From positions 163,396 through 199,201 of the forward strand of contig NZ_JH815193.1 of the NCBI RefSeq assembly GCF_000296405.1: a stretch of DNA of 35,806 nucleotides, written 5' to 3'. The DNA is from Corynebacterium otitidis ATCC 51513. Lineage in GTDB: Bacteria; Actinomycetota; Actinomycetes; Mycobacteriales; Mycobacteriaceae. Numbering within the stretch: the first letter of the stretch is position 1; every line of letters begins with the position of its first letter. Made by a program: the position numbers and the translations under genes. The notes under the pieces are model-generated. The model searched no databases. It had not been told where the DNA came from and saw nothing but the letters and a program-made list of their open reading frames with translations. Of this stretch, positions 1 to 7,068 are shown one piece after another.

Positions 1-158
1 CCGCCCTTGGCGGCGTGGTCGCGGTCCCGGCCGCGCTGGACGTCCCGGCCGGCGGCCGAGCGCGCCCCGGAGGGCTTGCGCCGGGGGCCGGCCTGCTTCG
101 AGCGGGAGCGGAACCCGCCCGCGCCCTGGAGGTGTCCTGGCTTGTCGTTCTCGCTCAC
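1..158 (-). CDS. rsmB: 16S rRNA (cytosine-5) methyltransferase RsmB, N-terminal part only
   Basis: This partial gene runs off the left edge. A GTG at 158 overlaps the fmt stop TGA by four bases (GTGA), and the frame stays open to base 1, giving about 52 residues that begin MSENDKPGHLQGAGGFRSRS. The visible part is a basic, Arg/Lys/Gly-rich, probably disordered extension. Corynebacterial RsmB/Fmu proteins carry such an extension before the NusB-like and methyltransferase domains. No catalytic motif is visible, so the name rests on position: rsmB (fmu/sun) follows fmt in corynebacteria. In the family the enzyme methylates C967 of 16S rRNA. The overlap suggests translational coupling to fmt. Confidence 0.7.
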   Translation of the reverse strand, partial: MSENDKPGHLQGAGGFRSRSKQAGPRRKPSGARSAAGRDVQRGRDRDHAAKG

Positions 159-1117
159 TGGAATGCTGGGCCTTTCTCGCCGGGGGCGTCGGGAAGCGCG
201 CGCTCGCCGCGCAGGCCGCGGGCCCAGTCGGCGGCCGGCTGGGGCTTCTTGCCCGCGGGCTGAATCGTCGATAACTCTACGGCGCCCGACCCGCACGCGA
301 CAGTCACCGCGTCGCCGGAGCGCCAGATCGCGCCCGACGCGGCCGCGGGACCGTCGACCGGGGCGACGGGCCCGAGCTTCACCCGCTCGCCGTTCAGGGT
401 CGTCCACGCGCCCGGGCCCGGGGTGTGGGCGCGCACCCGCCGGTCAATCGACTCGGCCGAATCGGACCAGTCGACGCGCGCGTCGGCGGGCGCGATCTTC
501 GAGGCGTAGGTCGCCTCGCCGCGCTGGGGTGTCGGCTCGAGGCTGCCGTCCTCTAAGGCGTCCATCGTCTCGACGAGCAGCCCGGCGCCGCGGTGCGCGA
601 GGCGGGTGAGCAGGTCGTCGGCGGTATCGCGCGCGCCGACCTGCTCGGAGATGGTGCCGAGCACCTCCCCGGTGTCGAGGCCGCCGTCGATGCGGAAGGT
701 CGTGGCGCCGGTCTCCTCGTCGCCGGCGGCGATCGCGGCCTGCACCGGGGCGGCGCCGCGCCAGCGCGGCAAAAGCGAGAAGTGGAGGTTGACCCAGCCG
801 TGCGGCGCGGCCTTCAGGAGGTCCTCGGGCACGAGCCGGCCGTAGGCCACCACGGGCAGACAGTCCGGCGCGAGCTCCGCGAGCCGTTGGCGCGTCTCGG
901 CGGAGCGAGGGTCGTCGGCCTTGAGTGTCTCGGGCTTTAGGGTCTCGATGCCGCGCTCCTCGGCGAGCCGCCCGACCGGGGAGGGCGTGAGCTTGCGGCC
1001 GCGGCCGCGCCTCGCGTCGGGCTGGGTGATGACGGCGACGACCTCGTGGCGCGAGTCGATCAGCCGCTCGAGGGCGACGACGGCGGGCTCGGGGGTGCCG
1101 GCGAAGACGAGGCGCAT
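155..1117 (-). CDS. fmt: Methionyl-tRNA formyltransferase
   Basis: Fmt adds a formyl group from 10-formyl-tetrahydrofolate to Met-tRNAfMet for translation initiation. The protein starts MRLVFAGTPEPAVVALERL, the usual Fmt beginning. It then shows the catalytic block HGWVNLHFSLLPRWRGAAPV (Asn and His) and a following TTFRIDGGLDTG segment with the conserved Asp. Length is 320 residues, normal for the family. I chose the ATG at 1117 because homology begins there; an in-frame ATG at 1153 would add 12 unrelated residues. The stop overlaps the GTG of rsmB. In corynebacteria def (peptide deformylase) normally lies next to fmt, but here the upstream neighbour is a small membrane protein. Confidence 0.95.
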   Translation of the reverse strand: MRLVFAGTPEPAVVALERLIDSRHEVVAVITQPDARRGRGRKLTPSPVGRLAEERGIETLKPETLKADDPRSAETRQRLAELAPDCLPVVAYGRLVPEDLLKAAPHGWVNLHFSLLPRWRGAAPVQAAIAAGDEETGATTFRIDGGLDTGEVLGTISEQVGARDTADDLLTRLAHRGAGLLVETMDALEDGSLEPTPQRGEATYASKIAPADARVDWSDSAESIDRRVRAHTPGPGAWTTLNGERVKLGPVAPVDGPAAASGAIWRSGDAVTVACGSGAVELSTIQPAGKKPQPAADWARGLRGERALPDAPGEKGPAFQ

Positions 1118-1227
1118 GGGGGAAGAATCAGCCTCCCTAGGTGTCGTGGGCATGGGGCGGGCGGGGTGTGAAGGCCCCGGCCGCGGGCGCGGCTCATGCT
1201 ACCCGCGCGCTGCCCGCGCGGGCGCGG

Positions 1228-1554
1228 TCAGCCGAGGAGCAGGCGCGCGGCGAGCCAGGTGAGGACGGTGAGCCCCGCCCAGGTGACGAGCACGACGCCG
1301 AGGACGAGGGCGCGCTCCCTGGGCCAGTCGACGCGGCGGCGCCGGGCGCTGGCCCACAGGTAGGCCGAGCCCGCGCAGATCGCCCACCACAGCGACACCG
1401 CGAGCGCGTCGATGACGCCCATGCCCGCCTCGGCGCCGCGGCGGGCGAACACGAACGTCCAGATGAGCCCGGCGGCGCCGAAGATCCCGACGCCGAGCTT
1501 CCCCGCCGCGCGGCGCTGCTCGGGGCCGGGGCCGGTGTTTCGTTCCTTAGCCAT
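1228..1554 (-). CDS. Small membrane protein with three predicted helices, unknown function
   Basis: A 108-residue protein beginning MAKERNTGPGPEQRRAAGKL. A charged cytoplasmic-looking N-terminus is followed by three hydrophobic stretches at roughly residues 20-37, 46-67 and 81-106. An Arg-rich loop (ARRRRVDWPRER) lies between the second and third and should face the cytoplasm. I do not recognise the family. The ATG at 1554 is supported by a good -10 hexamer (TAGACT, minus strand, 1565-1570), which would start transcription only about four bases upstream of the ATG, so the message may be near-leaderless. A longer reading frame upstream looks like noise. The gene sits where def would be expected. 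Confidence 0.65.
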   Translation of the reverse strand: MAKERNTGPGPEQRRAAGKLGVGIFGAAGLIWTFVFARRGAEAGMGVIDALAVSLWWAICAGSAYLWASARRRRVDWPRERALVLGVVLVTWAGLTVLTWLAARLLLG

Positions 1555-1564
1555 ACGATCCCCC

Positions 1565-1570
1565 AGTCTA
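1565..1570 (-). promoter_or_regulatory. Candidate -10 element for the small membrane protein
   Basis: TAGACT on the minus strand fits the corynebacterial TAnAnT -10 pattern. It would place the start of transcription about four bases before the ATG at 1554. No clear -35 is visible. This is a prediction from spacing only. Confidence 0.35.
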
Positions 1571-1618
1571 GGCGGGCCGCATCCCCGCGAGGCGGGATGA
1601 CCGCGGCGCGCCCGGCCT

Positions 1619-2017
1619 GTCGAGCTCACCGAGCTTGAGCGCCGCTCGATCACGACGCTCTCCGGCGGGGCGGCCGCGCGGGTGCGGTTCTCCCGCAGCG
1701 CCGCGCAGGACGCCACAGTCGCGCTCCTCGACGAGCCGACCGCCGCGCTCGACCCGCACCACCGGGAGCAGGTCCTCGAGCTGGCGCGGTGCTGGGCGCG
1801 CGCCGGCAAGACGGTGCTTGTCGTGCTCCACGACCTCAGCGTCGCCGCGCGCTACGCGGACCGCGTCGTCATGCTTAAAGGGGGCCGCGTCGTGAACGAC
1901 GGCGCGCCGGCCGAGGTGTTCACCGCCGAGACCACCCGCAAGGTCTACGGCCAGGAGGCACACGTCCTCAAGCACCCCGACAACGGCGCCCCGGTCGTCA
2001 TCCCCGTCGGCCTCTAA
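1619..2017 (+). pseudogene. 5'-truncated HmuV-like haem/iron ABC transporter ATPase
   Basis: This frame encodes only the C-terminal half of an ABC ATPase. It has a signature-like TLSGGAAARVRFSR, a Walker B (VALLDEPTAALDPHH), the H-loop (VVLHDLSVAARYADRV), and a C-terminus typical of HmuV-type haem importers (LKGGRVVNDGAPAEVF, then KVYGQEAHVLKHPD). There is no Walker A and no start region. The frame is closed by TGA at 1598-1600, about eight codons before recognisable homology. The ABC signature reads LSGGA where LSGGE/Q is usual. No permease or binding-protein gene is nearby. The remnant cannot form a working ATPase, although translation from an internal GTG (1682) is formally possible. Confidence 0.75.
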
Positions 2018-2122
2018 GAGCCTCCGCCTTCCTGGCCCGGCGGGCTTCACTTATGCCGTAGCCGGCCGCGGCCCGGTGGCCCCGGGCGGCCGCCGGGCTT
2101 GTTGCCTGGCGTGGGACGGTCG

Positions 2123-2223
2123 AGATCTACCAGTTCTACGGTCGCGGCGAAGATCTACAAGTTCTAAAGCTTCACTCGAGATCTAAAGGATCTACAGTGT
2201 CTTTGTAGATCGACTAGTTCTTG
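2123..2223 (+). repeat. Four direct repeats with exact 28-bp period upstream of the AAA+ ATPase gene
   Basis: Copies start at 2124, 2152, 2180 and 2208: GATCTACCAGTTCTAC, GATCTACAAGTTCTAA, GATCTAAAGGATCTAC and GATCGACTAGTTCTTG. Each is preceded by A. Copies 1-3 each contain two TCTA half-sites nine bases apart. The bases between copies are not conserved, and the phase does not continue to a fifth copy on either side. Copies 3 and 4 also form an 8-bp inverted repeat (GATCTACA at 2189-2196, TGTAGATC at 2204-2211). The array ends 58 bp before the ATG at 2282. It is much richer in A+T than its surroundings. It looks like a multi-site operator or an iteron set; the binding protein is not known from the sequence. 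Confidence 0.85.
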
Positions 2224-2281
2224 AACCCGCCTCACCCCGACTCCGCCCGACGCTAACGCGACGACACGCCAAAGGAGCCCG

Positions 2282-3448
2282 ATGACCAGGCCAGCCGCCA
2301 ACCCGTTTCGCCCCACCTTCGGGGTATCGCCGCGCGTGCTGGCCGGGCGCCGCGACGTCCTCGAGGAGTTCGCGCTCGCGCTCGCCGAGGGCCCGGGCAG
2401 CCCGCAACGGGCGATGCTCGTCTCCGGGGCGCGGGGCATGGGAAAGACCGTGCTCCTCAACGAGCTCGAGGACGCCGCCCGCTACCAGGGCTGGGTCGTC
2501 GTGCGCGCCCGCCCCCACGAGGCCATGATCCGCGACCTCGTCGACACCGACATCCCACTCGCCATGAGGAGCCTGGACCAGGCGGGGCCCGCAGCGGCGG
2601 GACGGCCGACGCGGCGCGTCACCGGCATCGAGGTAGCCGGCCTCGGGGCGGTGCACACCACGACGGATCCCGGGACGGCACCCACCCCGACGGTCTTCTC
2701 CGCGCTGCGAGACCTCGGCGCGCTCACCGCCCGGCACGGCGCCGGGGTGCTCATCACCCTCGACGAGGCCCAGGCCGCCGACCCCGAGCATCTCCACCTC
2801 CTCAGCACCGCCATCCAGGACCTCGCCCGCGACGAGCTCGACATCGCGTTCGCCGCCGCCGGCCTCCCCCACGGCATCGACGAGCTCCTCCGCGCGCCGG
2901 GCACGACGTTCCTCCGCCGCGCCGAGCGCGTCACCCTGGGCCGCGTCTCCCCGGAGGAGGCCGCCGACGCCTTCTCCCGGACGGCCGGCGAGGGCGGCCT
3001 GCCGATGAGCCCGCCCGCGGCCCGCCTCGCGGCGCGCCGCAGCGAGGGCTACCCCTACCTCATGCAGCTCCTCGGCTCGATGGCGTGGGCGCGCGCCCGC
3101 CTCGACGGCGACGAGCGGATCGACGAGGAACACCTCGACGCCGTCCACGACCGCGCCGTCGACCGGCTGGGCAAGCAGGTCCACGAGCCCGCCCTCGGCG
3201 AGGCCACCGACCGCGAACTCGAGCTCCTTATCGCGATGGCGCGCCTCAGCCTCGACGCCGGCGGCGGGCCCGTCGCCACCGGGGACCTCGCCGCGGCGCT
3301 GGGCACCAAACCCAACGGGATCTCCATGGCCAGGCGCTCCCTGCTGGACAAGGAGCTCCTCGTCGCGCCCTCCTACGGCCACCTCGACTTCGCGCTGCCC
3401 TACCTCGCGGAGTTCCTCGACCGTTCCCCGGAGCTCGGCGACAGGTGA
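2282..3448 (+). CDS. AAA+ (Orc/Cdc6-like) ATP-binding protein with C-terminal winged-helix-like region
   Basis: A 388-residue protein. It begins NPFRPTFGVSPRVLAGR followed by Walker A SGARGMGKT (about residues 48-56) and Walker B LITLDEAQ (about 157-164). Downstream is a helical lid region containing GYPYLMQLLG. The last about 80 residues (from TDRELELL) look like a winged helix-turn-helix: ATGDLAAALGTKPNGISMAR, then DKELLVAPSYGHLDFALPYL. This arrangement resembles the actinobacterial 'ATP-binding protein' family related to archaeal ATPases and Orc1/Cdc6. The physiological role of that family is not known to me. AAAGGAG at 2271-2277 lies just four bases before the ATG. This is the only plus-strand gene in the first 17 kb, and the phased repeats immediately upstream are an obvious candidate target for it. 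Confidence 0.8.
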   Translation: MTRPAANPFRPTFGVSPRVLAGRRDVLEEFALALAEGPGSPQRAMLVSGARGMGKTVLLNELEDAARYQGWVVVRARPHEAMIRDLVDTDIPLAMRSLDQAGPAAAGRPTRRVTGIEVAGLGAVHTTTDPGTAPTPTVFSALRDLGALTARHGAGVLITLDEAQAADPEHLHLLSTAIQDLARDELDIAFAAAGLPHGIDELLRAPGTTFLRRAERVTLGRVSPEEAADAFSRTAGEGGLPMSPPAARLAARRSEGYPYLMQLLGSMAWARARLDGDERIDEEHLDAVHDRAVDRLGKQVHEPALGEATDRELELLIAMARLSLDAGGGPVATGDLAAALGTKPNGISMARRSLLDKELLVAPSYGHLDFALPYLAEFLDRSPELGDR

Positions 3449-3480
3449 GTCGGCGGCGCTCCTGGCGGCCGGGGGCCGGG

Positions 3481-5511
3481 CTAGCCGATCTGGGTGGGGT
3501 CGATGCGCACCCGAAGCGGCGCCGACTGGCGGCGCAGCGCCTGCTCCGCGGCCGCCGCACGCAGCGCGCGCGCCAGCTCGTTCTTCAGCGCCAGCGGCGT
3601 GCGGATGAGAACCCGCTGCGCCGGGCCCAGCGCGGCCTCGTCGTAGCCGCCGGGCAGCGCCTCCCCCGGCGGGAGCTCCACCGGGCCGAGCACCTCGGCG
3701 AGCTCGGGGAGCTCCACGCGGCGCAGCAGCTCCGCGACCGCCTCCCTCGAGCCGTCCACCGCGGCCATGCGCACCGCCGGCGGCAGGTGCACCTCGCGGC
3801 GCTGCGCGAGCTCCGCGCGGGCGCTGCCGGCCGCGTCGAAGCGGATGAGCCGCTGCACCACCGGCAGCGCCGGGTCCGCGACGACGACGACCTCCCCGCC
3901 CTCGGAGAGCGGCTCGACGAGAGCTGCGGCGCCCGCCCAGCGCTCGAAGGCCTGCTCGGTGGCGTTCAGCGCCTGCCGGCCGAGCTGCGCCCACGTGTCC
4001 AGCAGCAGCGCCGCGCCGTAGAGCCCGCCCTCGACGACGGGCTCTGCGCCGGGGGTCGCGACGACGAGCGCGGGCCGGTCGGCGACGGAGTCCTTGATCC
4101 GCTCCCCGCCCGAGGTGACGATCGGCACCTGCGGGAACGCCCGGCCCAGCTCCTCGGCGGTGCGCTCGTTGCCCAAGACCTGGGCGCGCAGCGCGCTCGA
4201 GCCGCACTCGGGGCAGCGGAAGTGCGGCTCGATGCGCCCGCACCACCGGCACCTCGGGCTGCCCGCCTGCCCGCCGGCCTCGGCGGGGATCTCCAGGGGG
4301 CCGTTGCACGCGCGGCAGCGCGCCGGGTGGCGGCAGCGCCCGCAGCGCAGCGTGGGGATATAGCCGCGCCTGGGGGTCTGCACGAGCACCGGCCGGCCGC
4401 GCTTCAGGGCCGCGCGGGCGGCGGCGAACGCCGCGCCGGGGATGCGGTCGGCGCGCGCCCTCGGGTCGCGGGCGAGCTCGACGTCGGAGTCGCCGGCGGC
4501 GTGCACGCGGGGCGCCTCGGCGCGCAGCCGCTCCCGGGTCGGCGAGACCTCGCGCAGCCACCCGGCCTCGACCAGGACCTGCGCCTGGGTGGTGCGCGCG
4601 AACCCGCCGACGATGAGGCTCGCGCCCTCGATCGCGGAGCGCATGGTGAGCACCTCGCGGGCGTGGGCATACGGCGCGCGAGGGTCGGCGTGCGCGTCGT
4701 CGCCGTCGAAGAGGATCGCCGCGAGCCTGAGGTCCTTGACCGGGGCGTAGGCCGCGGAGCGGGTGCCGATGACGAGTCGGCCCTGCCCGTGGAGCACGGA
4801 AAGAAACCGCGAGTAGCGCGCCTGCGGCCCGATCGTCGAGCCGAGCACCGTGATCTGCTTCGCGGCGACGAGGTCGCGCAGCGCCGCCTCGAGGCGCGCG
4901 AGGTCGCGCTGGTCGGGCACCACGGCGAGCGCCCCGCCCCCGTCGATCGCGACCTTCGCGAGCAGCGCGGCGAGCGGGCGCTCCCAGCGCTCGCCGGGGC
5001 AGACCTGCCACGCGGCACGCGCGGGGCGCTGCGCGGCGAGCACGTCGTCGACGAGGCCCTCACCGCCGGCGTAGCCCGACCACGCCGAGAGGTCCGGCTC
5101 GGCCGGGGGCTTGGCGAGCTCCTCCCAGGGGGTGTCGCGAAGCGCTCGCTCGGCGCCCGCGTGGCGCGGCGGCACCGCGGAGCGGATGATGTCCGAGCGG
5201 GTCGCGGCGTAGCGCGCCGCGAGGCGCTCGACGAGCTCGCGGCTGCGTTCGGGGAGCACGACCTCCGGGGAGATGACCCGCTCGAGCCTGGAGAGCCGGC
5301 CGTGAAAATCGCTCGACTCGCGCCGCGCCATGAGGATCCCGTCGACGAGGCGGCCCTGGAAGCGCACGCGCACGCGCACGCCGGGCTTCGCGTCCTCGGA
5401 CTGGTCCTCGGCGACCTCGTAGTCGAACTCCCGGTCGAGGTGGCTAAGCCCCAAAAGCGGCAGCACCCGCGCCACCGGAAGCTCTGAGGCGGGCGGGCGT
5501 GCGGCGGACAT
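3481..5511 (-). CDS. priA: Primosomal protein N' (PriA), actinobacterial type lacking helicase motifs
   Basis: PriA restarts stalled replication forks. The protein has the N-terminal DNA-binding domain (ARVLPLLGLSHLDREFDYEV, then GVRVRVRFQGRLVDGILM). It also has the cysteine-rich zinc region (CGRCRHPARCRACNGPL, then CRWCGRIEPHFRCPECG). The GVTGSGKTEVY Walker A of enterobacterial PriA is absent, and the DEEH box is replaced by ILFDGDDAHADPRAPYAHAR. This loss is typical of actinobacterial PriA, which is probably not an ATP-driven helicase. I prefer the ATG at 5511 (MSAARPP); an ATG at 5520 would add three residues. The gene converges on the AAA+ gene with a gap of 32 bp and follows metK by about 110 bp. 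Confidence 0.93.
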   Translation of the reverse strand: MSAARPPASELPVARVLPLLGLSHLDREFDYEVAEDQSEDAKPGVRVRVRFQGRLVDGILMARRESSDFHGRLSRLERVISPEVVLPERSRELVERLAARYAATRSDIIRSAVPPRHAGAERALRDTPWEELAKPPAEPDLSAWSGYAGGEGLVDDVLAAQRPARAAWQVCPGERWERPLAALLAKVAIDGGGALAVVPDQRDLARLEAALRDLVAAKQITVLGSTIGPQARYSRFLSVLHGQGRLVIGTRSAAYAPVKDLRLAAILFDGDDAHADPRAPYAHAREVLTMRSAIEGASLIVGGFARTTQAQVLVEAGWLREVSPTRERLRAEAPRVHAAGDSDVELARDPRARADRIPGAAFAAARAALKRGRPVLVQTPRRGYIPTLRCGRCRHPARCRACNGPLEIPAEAGGQAGSPRCRWCGRIEPHFRCPECGSSALRAQVLGNERTAEELGRAFPQVPIVTSGGERIKDSVADRPALVVATPGAEPVVEGGLYGAALLLDTWAQLGRQALNATEQAFERWAGAAALVEPLSEGGEVVVVADPALPVVQRLIRFDAAGSARAELAQRREVHLPPAVRMAAVDGSREAVAELLRRVELPELAEVLGPVELPPGEALPGGYDEAALGPAQRVLIRTPLALKNELARALRAAAAEQALRRQSAPLRVRIDPTQIG

Positions 5512-5593
5512 GGCCAACAATCCTAGCCCCGCGCCGGACGGCGCCGCCGGCGCGGCTCTGGGACCCGCAGAGGGGCCCGGGCGCGGGACAAAT

Positions 5594-5611
5594 CGGGGGT
5601 CCTCGCCCCCG
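5594..5611 (-). terminator. Candidate terminator after metK
   Basis: A six-base-pair stem (CGGGGG/CCCCCG) with a six-base loop lies nine bases past the metK stop. On the minus strand it is followed by ATTTGTCC, a weak T-containing tail. It may act as an intrinsic terminator or only as a 3'-end hairpin. Confidence 0.4.
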
Positions 5612-5619
5612 CCGTGGTG

Positions 5620-6843
5620 TTAGAGCCCGGCGGCCTCGCGCAGCGCGCCGGCGCGGCTCGTGTCCTCCCACGGCAGGTCGAGGTCGGTGCGGCCGAAGTG
5701 CCCGTAGGAGGTGGTCTGCGCGTAGATCGGGCGCAAAAGGTCGAGCTCCTTGATGATCGAGGAGGGCCGAAGGTCGAAGACCTTGTCGACGGCGGCCTGG
5801 ATGTCGCCGTCGGTGAGGCCCTCCTTGGCGGTGCCGAAGGTCTCGACGTAGAGGCCGACCGGCTGGGCGCGGCCGATCGCGTAGGCGACCTGCACCTCGG
5901 CCTTGTCGGCGAGCCCGGCGACGACGATGTTCTTCGCGACCCAGCGCATCGCGTACGCCGCGGAGCGGTCGACCTTGCTGGGGTCCTTGCCGGAGAACGC
6001 GCCGCCGCCGTGGCGGGCCATGCCGCCGTAGGTGTCGACGATGATCTTGCGGCCGGTGAGCCCCGCGTCGCCCATCGGTCCGCCGAGGATGAACGAGCCG
6101 GAGGGGTTGATGAGCACCTTGAGCTTGTCGTTGACGAGCGAGCCTAAGCCCGCGTCCTCGATGACCCAGTCGATGACGTGCTCCTTGAGCCGCGGCTCGA
6201 GCCACTTCGAGTCGACCTCGGGGTCGTGCTGCGTGGAGATCACCACCGTGTCGAGGTAGAGCGGGTTGTCGTCCTCGTCGTAGGCGAAGGTCACCTGCGT
6301 CTTGCCGTCCGGGCGCAGGTGGTCGACGATGCCCTCCTTGCGCACCTGGGTGAGCCGGCGGGAGAGCCGGTGCGCCGTGGAGATCGGCAGGGGCATGTAC
6401 TCCGGGGTCTCGTTCGTCGCGTAGCCGAACATCAGGCCCTGGTCGCCGGCGCCGCCCTGGTCCTCCTCGGTGTGCTCCGCGCCCTCGCGGATCTCCTGGG
6501 AGGTGTCCACGCCCGCGCCGATCTCGGCGGACTGCTCGCCGATGGCGATGTTCACCCCGCAGGTCGACGCGTCGAAGCCGACGTCCGAGGAGGTGAAGCC
6601 GATCTCCTTGAGCGTGCGGCGCACGAGCGCGGGGATCTCGACATAAGCCTCGGTGCGCACCTCGCCGACGACGTGGACCTGCCCGGTGGTCACCAGCGTC
6701 TCCACCGCGACGTGGGAGTTGGGGTCCTCGGCGAGCAGCGCGTCGAGGATCGAGTCGGAGATCGCGTCGCAGATCTTGTCGGGGTGGCCCTCGGTGACGG
6801 ATTCGCTGGTAAACAACCGCACCGTCGTCGACTGGTCAGTCAC
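5620..6843 (-). CDS. metK: S-adenosylmethionine synthase
   Basis: MetK makes S-adenosylmethionine from methionine and ATP. Visible family motifs are [15 protein letters not shown] near the N-terminus, [22 protein letters not shown], and the [19 protein letters not shown] signature in the C-terminal domain. From the GTG at 6843 the protein has 407 residues, the usual corynebacterial length. I prefer this GTG because AAGGA lies at a proper distance upstream; the ATG at 6849 abuts that site and would add two residues. The upstream region carries an McbR-type operator, fitting control by the methionine/cysteine repressor McbR known in C. glutamicum. The gene stands alone between priA and coaBC. 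Confidence 0.96.
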   Translation of the reverse strand: MTDQSTTVRLFTSESVTEGHPDKICDAISDSILDALLAEDPNSHVAVETLVTTGQVHVVGEVRTEAYVEIPALVRRTLKEIGFTSSDVGFDASTCGVNIAIGEQSAEIGAGVDTSQEIREGAEHTEEDQGGAGDQGLMFGYATNETPEYMPLPISTAHRLSRRLTQVRKEGIVDHLRPDGKTQVTFAYDEDDNPLYLDTVVISTQHDPEVDSKWLEPRLKEHVIDWVIEDAGLGSLVNDKLKVLINPSGSFILGGPMGDAGLTGRKIIVDTYGGMARHGGGAFSGKDPSKVDRSAAYAMRWVAKNIVVAGLADKAEVQVAYAIGRAQPVGLYVETFGTAKEGLTDGDIQAAVDKVFDLRPSSIIKELDLLRPIYAQTTSYGHFGRTDLDLPWEDTSRAGALREAAGL

Positions 6844-6871
6844 GAGCATCTTCCTTACATCACAATCGGCA

Positions 6872-6877
6872 ATAATC
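6872..6877 (-). promoter_or_regulatory. Possible proximal -10 for metK
   Basis: GATTAT on the minus strand matches the -10 consensus at four of six positions and would give a leader of about 20 bases. No convincing -35 is present. The distal promoter at 6943-6971 is the stronger candidate. Confidence 0.25.
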
Positions 6878-6927
6878 AGACGCCCCAGTCGTCGGGCGGC
6901 GGGCGGGCCCGGCCGCGACTCCCAAGG

Positions 6928-6945
6928 CGTGGCTAACTAGCCACG
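6928..6945. promoter_or_regulatory. Perfect 18-bp palindrome next to the McbR site, candidate operator
   Basis: CGTGGCTA-AC-TAGCCACG has two exact eight-base arms around a two-base centre. It covers the predicted transcription start of the distal metK promoter and lies one base from the McbR motif. Its symmetry suits a dimeric repressor. I do not recognise the cognate regulator. It could also form a hairpin at the very 5' end of the transcript. Confidence 0.6.
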
Positions 6946-6971
6946 TTAGACCAAGCTGTCTAATTCCGCAA
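6943..6971 (-). promoter_or_regulatory. Predicted metK promoter
   Basis: On the minus strand, TTGCGG (6966-6971) and TAACGT (6943-6948) are separated by 17 bp, the optimal sigma-A spacing. The McbR motif fills the spacer and touches the -10, an arrangement expected for repression. Transcription would start near 6936, giving a leader of about 90 bases before the GTG at 6843. Confidence 0.5.
6947..6962. promoter_or_regulatory. McbR-type operator upstream of metK
   Basis: TAGACCAAGCTGTCTA is an exact match to TAGAC-N6-GTCTA, the site of the TetR-family repressor McbR in C. glutamicum, whose regulon includes metK. It lies about 100 bp upstream of the metK start, inside a predicted promoter spacer. 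In C. glutamicum McbR releases DNA in response to S-adenosylhomocysteine. That behaviour is family knowledge and is not shown by this sequence. Confidence 0.85.
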
Positions 6972-6997
6972 CGGCTGCGGTCCAATCGATCCCGCCT

Positions 6998-7019
6998 GGC
7001 CCCGGCCCCGCCCGGGGCC
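6998..7019 (-). terminator. GC hairpin after coaBC
   Basis: GGCCCCGG/CCGGGGCC forms an eight-base-pair stem with a six-base loop about 50 bp past the coaBC stop. There is no T tract, so it may be a structural 3' end and not an efficient intrinsic terminator. Confidence 0.35.
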
Positions 7020-7068
7020 GCCGATCGTGCTAGCCCACTAATGCCTAGGGGCCGTACCTAGTCGCCAC

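Noticed and set aside
2123..2223. CRISPR array interpretation of the 28-bp-period repeats
   Set aside because: Repeats are only 16-17 bp and imperfect, spacers are about 12 bp, and no cas genes are present.
2192..5011. A 939-codon open frame on the minus strand, and an 800-codon plus-strand frame at 3085-5487
   Set aside because: Both run opposite or out of frame to priA and the AAA+ gene and encode Arg/Ala/Gly-rich sequence without domains. They are open only because stop codons are rare in GC-rich DNA.
6844..6942. SAM riboswitch in the metK leader
   Set aside because: No SAM-I, SAM-II or SAM-IV core could be recognised. The operator and promoter arrangement explains control better.
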